64,000 nt of DNA from Actinernus sp. WN-2022 (Eukaryota; Cnidaria; Anthozoa; Actiniaria; Actinernidae): positions 24,487,036-24,551,035 of the forward strand of contig JAOWCC010001501.1 in assembly GCA_030867875.1 (NCBI GenBank), in the 5' to 3' direction. The number at the start of each line of letters is the position of its first letter. Position 1 is the first letter of the stretch. The notes beneath the pieces are model-generated. The model saw only the letters and a program-made list of their open reading frames with translations. It did no database searches and was not told the origin of the DNA. The position numbers and the translations under genes were made by a program. Below are positions 26,501 through 35,500 of this stretch, piece after piece.

Positions 26501-29500
26501 CAGGTCGCTCCCCAAGGCCAACACATCAAGTCTGTGTATTTCATTTGAACAGCTATTGAACTGATCCTTGGCTTCATCTTGACTTAGTAATACTAGACTC
26601 ATGAGTAGGCCGAGCTTCAGGTGAAGGTATTCACCAGGGCGTGTCACACAAGCTATAAACCAAACAACTAGTTAAAATGATGTTTCCAACAAGAGGCATG
26701 GCGAGCTGTAATGTCTGTGTATTTCATTTGAACAGCTGTAATGTCTTATATTGTTATCGAACCAGTACGTACCACCAAAGCAGTAAGCAAGATTAGCGGC
26801 AAAACACCAGGGGGACTCTTTCCTGGCTTTAAACAGAAACAGTGGCAATTAGTTTACAAGCGTAATGGGATATTTAAAAGTGCAAAAAGGCTGGTGGGTT
26901 GGGGGCAACGCTTTAGTGAAATACGATCTAGATATTACTCGTTACTTTGTACTGTAATTTATTTGGTTTAAATCCAAAATACAACCATGTAGTAAGGTTT
27001 AGACGTAAGTCTTTTAGTCCTTTGAGCCCATTTTGAAAAAAGTAAGTAGTAAGTCCCCCCCCCCCCCCCCCCCCCACCTCCCCCAAAGAAAAAGTTAGGG
27101 CAGAAATTTACGTGACCTACCCCATGATCTGGCCTCCTCCGCAGCCATCCGTAACAGAAACCGTTGGAAAAATCTTAAATTGGGTTACCTGTGACTCGCC
27201 TCCAATCCCCTCTTTTCTTCACCTGCCACAGGAAGCCCACAATCCGAGATGCCTGTGGAGGAGGTTACCCCTGATCCCTTCAAACGTACACAAGGCAAAT
27301 CATCTTGTACCCTCCCTCTCAGACAAATAATGAATGGTTTCTAAAGTGAACTGAGATGCTGACAGAGGCGACAAATATGATATTCTACCTTAAATAATGA
27401 ATGGTTTCTAAAGTGAACTGAGATGCTGACAGAGGCGACAAATATGGTATTCTACCTTCATATAGCCTTCTTATCGCAACTGGTAGGCTAGAAGGACTTC
27501 TGTGAATTATTGTCTGGTTTTGGAAACATATCTGGATGGTTATGAAAAGAAAAATACAATGAGTAATATTTCTTCGTTATCATGGTCAGTCTAGGCATTT
27601 GATAATGGTGGTACATGTATAAGTAAAGTCTTCTTACCGGTTGTATGTTGTTTGCCTGTATGTAAATAAAACAAAGTAAGTAAACAAATATTTTTAGAGA
27701 AATAATAAACGAATGGTTTCGGTGTACCATTTGTCTTTCTAAATGGTATCGGCGTGTTAGTGTGGGGCTTATAAAATGATATATTATGATATATTGTTTG
27801 GTGTGTAATTTATAGAAAATGGCCGAACGATCTCAGGACTAAATGTAGCCATTTTTGGCTGAACGGATATTCATCCTTAGCGAAACATTTTCTTTATAAG
27901 TTGCATTTTTGAGGAAAAAAATCCTGTTTTCTTTTCTTCATTACCTTTAAAAACTATAAAAACTAACTATACTATGAACTTACAAATTACGATTTAAAAA
28001 TTACACATCCGTGATAATAATTTGTTTTCTTGCTGGATTCAATTCGAATGCTAGGCAGATGGAGATTATTGCTTTGCCTAGTAGATCTTTTAATAACGTC
28101 CCTATTAAAGGTAGATAGTTATTAATCGATGCATCTTTTAACTAACTTTAAAAAATTTCTCTCGTCTGTCTTCTAGCGTCCCATATCTAAGGGAACGTAA
28201 CGCTTCATCACTGTTAACTGATTTCATTATAATGCGCGCAGCACGCCTCTGCAATTTCTGTAATATCTATATCTGAATTAACTTTTCCACAACAGTTCCA
28301 GACAGTGTCGCAGTAGTCTAGTACAGGTAAAATGAAGGCTGTATACATGCTGCTGTTATCTCTAACGAACTGCAACCCCCAGGTCACCCTACCTTGTGAA
28401 CCGAGTGCCTCGGGGAGGAGGGTCAACACCCCCTTTCCCCCGAACCAAGTTTGCGGTTTCTCGTGTAAACTGTTGACTTCGTTTTGCAGTAATCCTGTAC
28501 CACTCGAGACCTGTATTCTGATTGCACCATTATACTGTAGCTCTATTGTTTTAGTACTGCACGTTCTAAATGTTAGGGTGTTTTGTATTGTTGGGTAAGC
28601 CAATGCTGTGGCTCGTTTCGAGCGGTACAGGATGGCCCTAGTTTTGTATTGGTAATTATTAGTGTGCAAGTTCAATTAACTATTAATAGTGTGAGTGATG
28701 TTTGAAAATTCTAAAAAAAATAACACAAGTCCGTAGGACGAGTGTTATTTGTGGAATTTTCAAACACCACGAGCAATATTAATCGTTAATTGAACGTTGC
28801 ACACAAATGATTACCGGTTAATAATATAGATGCAAATTAAAATGAAAAGGAGAACTGAATTAACTAGTTTTTGCATCGAATTAACTGTGTTTGCACTGCT
28901 ATTAGTGATGAAAAATCTATGTTTAGCCAATCAGAATTGAGTATTTTTCTATCTATATTATTAATAAAGAAACGTATGAAAATTTGGCTCGCCCAGGGTA
29001 GCTTGCGGGGAGGATAACCCAGGTCCCCGAGCCAACTTTTCTTCATAAAACAGGGCCTAAGTTTAGGGACCGTCGACATATGCTTAGTGCCCCATGGTTA
29101 AGCCCCCGCTTAACCACCTGATGTTTAGGGGGAGGGAGTCCAGGCGTGGACGTTATTAGTGTGGGGCATTAATACCAAACCAGTTCTGGGAACGAGATTG
29201 GAGCAAAAACACGAGCTAACACGGCTGTCATGGCTTCTGAAGTTGAAGCAAACTGTTCCTTTCGATATAAATTATAGGACCAACCAAGCATGGATGTTTC
29301 CATGGACCAGGTAACGAGAAAACAATCCATCGATCGGTATGTCCTAAAGCTTCTTATCGACTACACTCTGTGTGATTTTCAGTCGACTGAGCTCTTCGTA
29401 CTTTTTATAGTATCGTAACTTAACGATCGACAACAAAAAATATGTAGATGTTAAGGGGGAGAGGGTCCGACCTTAACAGCCAGTTGACGTTAAGCGGGGC

Positions 29501-32500
29501 ACAAAACACATGTCGACGGTCCCTCACACTCGCCGCCAGTAAAATCACAGTAAAAAAATGCCAGTGTAAACGGGCCTTAACGAAAATTAGTAAAATTGGA
29601 GTTTGTTTTTTGTATACATGGTATACCTCAAAAACCGGAGTGGCCGACGATATCTCGACAGCCTGACCATCAAGTGAATGAAAGACGCTAAACAGAAATG
29701 TTCCACCAATCTTCACGACTTTAATGAGCTCATCTGAAAGAATAAGAAGAAGGCATTATAAAGTGATATTAACGATTTCATCTACATGAGCAAACTAAGT
29801 TCAGGAGTTTATTTCAAAGCCTGCGTCCTTCAAAAACAGAATATTTGCTACATCGTCTGGCTCGTATTGACGCAAAACTCACTTTCGTATAGGTATCATA
29901 AATGCAGAATTATTGTTTCGATAGTGAAATTTGATTGTAAGGCACAATGATTCGAAATTCGGAAAGTTATATGAGAAAAGCAACGGAGGCCTTTCTAGTC
30001 TCGCTTTCGTGTCCCCTCTACATTTGAAATGCCAATAACTTAACATCAATTATTCACAATATTTTACAATTGAACACAATTACTAGTTTTAATATGTTTC
30101 ATGTGGTAGCATTAGTTTCCCTTCTACAGATTAATCCTACGAATTATGCATCTTAGAAGAGGCTATTATTAATTAGTATATACAACACCAGTGAATATCA
30201 CTTTTCGCGCGCTCTGTTTGGCTACTCAAACAGTGAATATGATTTCATATTCACCTCCGAGCAAAGCAACGATCACCTCGCGCGAGTTTTTGTCCATTTG
30301 ACAGAACATTAAATAACTATTTGGTGCTGGCTATAATTCATCTGTGTGGTATATACTAAAACAATTATTCACCTTAGTGTCGGTGAATAGTGGTGGATAT
30401 CGGCTTGGTAAATATCTTCGGTGAATAATTGTTGAGATGGAGCTACTGTATGATAAGTGCTTGAGTAGTACAGCGGATTTCGTATGAGTGGACAGGTTAT
30501 GGCAGTTACTTACAGCATGGTTACTGTATTGCATGCCGTGACATTGAAATAGTCTCCCATTGTTTTTGCCTTTCTGATTGAATCAAATTACAGAGTTACG
30601 GTACAGTAAGTTATAGTACGGCTACGGACATGCCGTACTCTTTTCCCACTCATAGGAAATCTACTCTGTTGTGAATGTACACGATTTACCTCTCACGTAG
30701 ATCGGTAGTGATTGATGACGGGCTACTTTAGTCTTGCTTCCTAGCCATGTTTGGCTACCTAGACTCCCGGGACTCAGTATATGCACAATGCACTTGTCTA
30801 CAAACAACACAACAACAACAACAGCCAAAGTTGCAAAGACTGTTCGGTCGAAAAGGTATTAAAAGGGATGTGTCATTCTGAGAGGCCAAAGGATCAAAAT
30901 GTTTGATTCAACGGTTTCATAAATGCGAACCAATTTTGCGACGAGGGTCCACAATAAGTTTGGCGGGATGGCGGGATCGGGCTTATTTCGAGGGTGGGAT
31001 TCGGGATGCGAGCTAAAAACAGGAGTGGGACGCGGGATTTCAGGTACGAGCGGGAAGCGGGATTTCATGTTTTTGAGGGGGCGGGAAGCGGGATACGGGA
31101 TTATAATTTCCACGTGACCGTGACCGTGACTCTTCAAAACGAACAATCTTCGTCTTCCATATGTCAACAGCATGTCGCGTACCGTTTGTGTGACTTTGCG
31201 TGTTCGTCCAAGGGTCAGAAACATCATCAAATCGTGTTTAGTCTGTTTACTTGGCAGCTATCCGGATTTTAATGAAGGTGGGTATTTCATGTTATCATTA
31301 TTGTAATAATTAACGCAGAAAAAAAATTGTAGTTAAAAAAATAAGGGTGGGATCGGGATTTCAACGTAAAGAAGTCTAAAGAAGGGTGGGATGGTGGGAT
31401 GGTGGGATTAAGAGAAAAAATGAGGTGGGAAAGCGGGATCTGAGGACCCTATTGTGGACCCTCTGCGACCGAGGGACTACCGCTTCTAAACAAAACAATT
31501 AGAGTCATTCAAGTTATATCTGTTAAATACCTGAGAGCACACGACAGGTAGCGTCTTCTTCGAGGGCACTTCCACAATGCTTGCAGAAAAATGTACTACT
31601 GTAGAGAAAGCGGATCGTGCTTTATTGAAGGAGAAACTTAACCGTTTTACTGTGAGACTAATAGCACTTAATGAGGATCGGCGGAAATGCTACTGAGCCG
31701 GGTGCCGGGGTGGCGATGGGGAGCCGGGGTGAGAAGTGGTAAACACTTCGCCTCTTATCTCTTGCCTGGGTTCGATTCCCGATCACAGTACCACGTGTGA
31801 GTTGAGTTTGTTGGTATCTCGCCCCTGCAAGAAACTAACGTTGTGCCACCCTAAAACACTTCTTAGTCAAGAATTCATATTGTTTATGTTTGTTTGTCAC
31901 TAATAAAATAGTAATTCGAGTGTTAATCCATAGCGGGAATTGGAATTAAAATTAGTCTAGTTTTTGCCGGTTTTTCAAATATCGCGCGACGGTTAGAACA
32001 ATCACTTTAATGTTAGGTAAACCAACGGCCGGGCTGAAACGACAATTGAAACTCTGGGGATTACTGAATTGCAAATCAAGAATAAGTGTAGGTTTCATGT
32101 TTCACTAATTTGACAAAACATATTTTGCAAAACCTACCCAGTAGTGAAAGCTTCACTGCTGCCGGTGAGATGAACCCTGACGTAGCAATACCTCGCTGAA
32201 CCAACACACGTTGATATTGGGCAGTAGTAGCGCGCACTCTGCCTGCAATATAAACATTTTCTAGGTGATTGTTGTTTGATCCATCTTTTTGACATTAGGT
32301 CATGATGTCCCGGGGAGGGGTTGGGAGAACGCTCATGTTGATGATGTATGAGGGATGTGCGGCAGTTGGGGGTCCGGTTTTGAAGTAAGCATTTAACCAA
32401 GAATACGGGTCGCGGTTTTTAAATTTTAGCACTAGAGAACGTCTGTACGCAGGCTAGTGAAACCGGGTTCATTTGTAACAAATATATTTCAATCCGGATT

Positions 32501-35500
32501 TTGTAGCCTTTTTTGCCAACGCGGGTCCGGTAATGGAAGCGATGCAGCACCTCTTCCCTTTATATATTGCAAGAGAATCCCCAGGTGTCATGCGTGTACC
32601 ATAACATAACAAACATTAGATTATTACCATATGCTTGAATATGAAAGAGCATAGCTTATCCGTTACAATATTTTTATTTTGTAAAATGTTAGCAGGCGAT
32701 CGGTTGCACATCTCCTCTACGACGAGCGCAGATGTTGGCATCACTTACGATAAAAGTGCGATATTTTTGTTAGATCGCATGAGCTGCACTCACATTGTTT
32801 CTATGGCAATAACATTTAAGCAAACTTTAGCTGATGTTGTTGTTGTTATTAAACGCACCTTTAGTTGAACGCATTTTGCGCATGTCGCGTTTGCGGAAAA
32901 CAATAACAATAAGCAGTATAATCAGTTGCGTTTACGGTTTCGGTAATTACACATTGAAAGTGCGTCTGCGCAGTAATTCTCAACTACATCTCTAATATTA
33001 GCTACTATAGTGTTGTTATAGTTTTCACATCAAAAAGATGTCAAGAGTACATAGGCTGTAATGGGTGAGAATCAACAGAGATAGAGCTGCTTTAAAAAGC
33101 TTAATCTATTCAGATTCCTTCCTGATCTACATGTTATTCAATGTAAGATGTTAGCAAATATGTGTATATACAATGTACCATTAAAATACGAGGACTTACA
33201 AAGCACGTGAAGGTTCTCTACCAGTGGAACAGACCCGTTCCCAGTCGCTACTACGTTATAACTGGCGGCGCGGTACTAAGCTAACAAGCGCGCGGAGTGT
33301 CACATAACTTAGTGGCGACTGGGACCAAGTCTGCCAATGGAATGTGTGGAAAGAAACCACAGCGATACAGCAACAACAATTTATTTACCATTATCAATGA
33401 AATTAACACAATCAAATAAAAAGAAATATAAATACTAAGGGGCGCTGGCTTCCCGAAATAACGAGACTTCTTCAACTTACGTGTATTGGGTAACTCCTGT
33501 GATTGCACATATAACACCTACGATACTGAACGTTCCAGCACGTCCAGCTCTATTTGATGTAATACTCTTGTTGTTGGTGGTGAAATACCTGGAGCGAGAA
33601 AACGGCCAGCGCGTTATCATACGTAGCACTGTATAGAAATTACATATTCCAACCTGTGGGTGAGGCAGGTTAGCCTTGCCGCACAAATACATATGCCAAT
33701 TGGCAATAGACCAGTTCGCGGTTAATTCCGACATTTTGGAAGGGGTGCAAACATGGCGCGAAAACAGTTTTTGTGTTTTCAGTTTTCCATACATTTGACT
33801 GTAAAAAGGAGTCAAAGTCCGCGGGAAAATTTACAGACAATGTATGGAAAACTGAAAACACGATTGCACGCTTCCCAGCACAGCTACATTTCGATCTTTT
33901 ACCTGGTATCTTAAGTTTGTATCTGAAGAATATTTCAGAAATTCGATTTTACGGAAATTATTTGGCATCGGATTCCCATACAAACACTATATTTCACACC
34001 ATGTTTGCACCCCTTTCAAAATGTCGGAATTAACCGCGAACTGGTCTATTATCCAAGCACAAAATAAACAAACAATCCTAGTCCTAAAATATCACTTTCG
34101 CACAAGAGCTAATTTATAGGGCGTTGTGTTAGTTAAGAAAGACAGGAAGAGTTTGTTACACTTCTGTGTGCCCTGTTGCCCAGGCCCCGGTTGTTAGAAG
34201 CCTGGGGTTAAAACGCTATCCCGATGTTAAAGTGTACAGATTACAATTACAGGTTGGAAATTGAATGAAAATCAAATAACTTAAAGTAAAATGGAAACAT
34301 ATACTTACTCGGGTAGGGAGGGGACGGACGAGAATCTTAGGACTACGAGAATCTGAGATGGTGAAACTACTGCTGGGATCCACGCGAGAGTTCTAATGGT
34401 AGTATAACAAACCTGACAAGGAAACACAACGGCAGTAAATACATAATATTTCAAGGAATGCGCAATGCGAACAAAGCAAATTAAAATTCATTGTTCAGCG
34501 GCATTGTGCCTTCCGTTCCTTATTGTTACTTTGGCTTTGTTTCCTTTGTTCTACTAAGACCAATCAGTATCCCATATCCCCTCACTTTCTTTGGCCTACA
34601 TACCCCCTTGCATATTGTCAATACTTTAACACATTGTATTTGAATGTATTTCCCCTCGACTTATTTCCCCACGCATCTCCTAGTAACTTAGAACTACTGA
34701 CTTACTTTTTACCTACAGAAAGTAACATGAAAGAAGATAGAAAAAAAAAACGGAATTTGTTAAGATCCGGAATCGAACTCGAACCCTCGCTCGATTGATA
34801 TCTAGTCCTGTCCTATTCACTAAACTACAAGCTACGTTCGTTATAAGAGTCAAGACAAAAAAAAACAATAGGCCATTTTGATAGTAGAACAATAGATGCG
34901 AGCTGCTAAGACTCGTTCTGGTTCACCAGCCTTTTGTTATTTAAAACAATAGCCATTGTTCTAGCTGCGCGCGCAACATCGTCAAAATGGCCAAAACGAA
35001 GCCTTATGAACAGTAATTTTATGCAACTATGCACTAGGCAAACAATGATTTATGAAAAGAGATTGTTATTGCGTAGCACGAGAAAACCTCGCCATCGTGA
35101 AAATAAGCACATATTGCCCTTCCACTCGGGGATATAGGATTTATTCACCTCGGGTTCCGCCCTCGCGCGGAATCCTCGGTAAATAAATCCCATACCTCTC
35201 ACTCCAGACCAATATCCCTTACTTAGTGTCATCTGACTTATATTATCTTTAGATCACCTGCACTTAACTTTGGCTTTGGTACTGATTCCATCTACTTATG
35301 CGATAGAACTTCGTTTTAAAAAATCTCCTCTTTGGACAGCGTTTTCCTAAAGATGTGTTTTCCATGAAACCGATCACACCTGTTCACCGTATACGTGTGA
35401 ACCGAAGGTAAAAAGCAGGCATTAAAAAAACCTCCGTTTTCGTTGGAACATGGACTTAGCTTTACAATAAAAACTTACCTCCTGAAAGTACTTTATTACA

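Noticed and set aside
27110..27190. In-frame TAA suggesting that MCMDC2 is a pseudogene
   Set aside because: The donor CACAG/GTAACC at 27189 ends the exon just before the TAA and its phase fits exon 11 (26822-26773), so the stop is intronic.
31755..31790. tRNA gene suggested by GGTTCGATTCC
   Set aside because: No closed acceptor or anticodon stems; better explained as a SINE head.
33205..33265. Candidate extra MCMDC2 exon before a GTAAGT-like donor (frame reading GNGSVPLVENLHVL)
   Set aside because: Exon 5 (ending AC) joins exon 6 (starting G) directly to give the expected family sequence and phase; adding this piece breaks the phase. It lies in a local inverted repeat.
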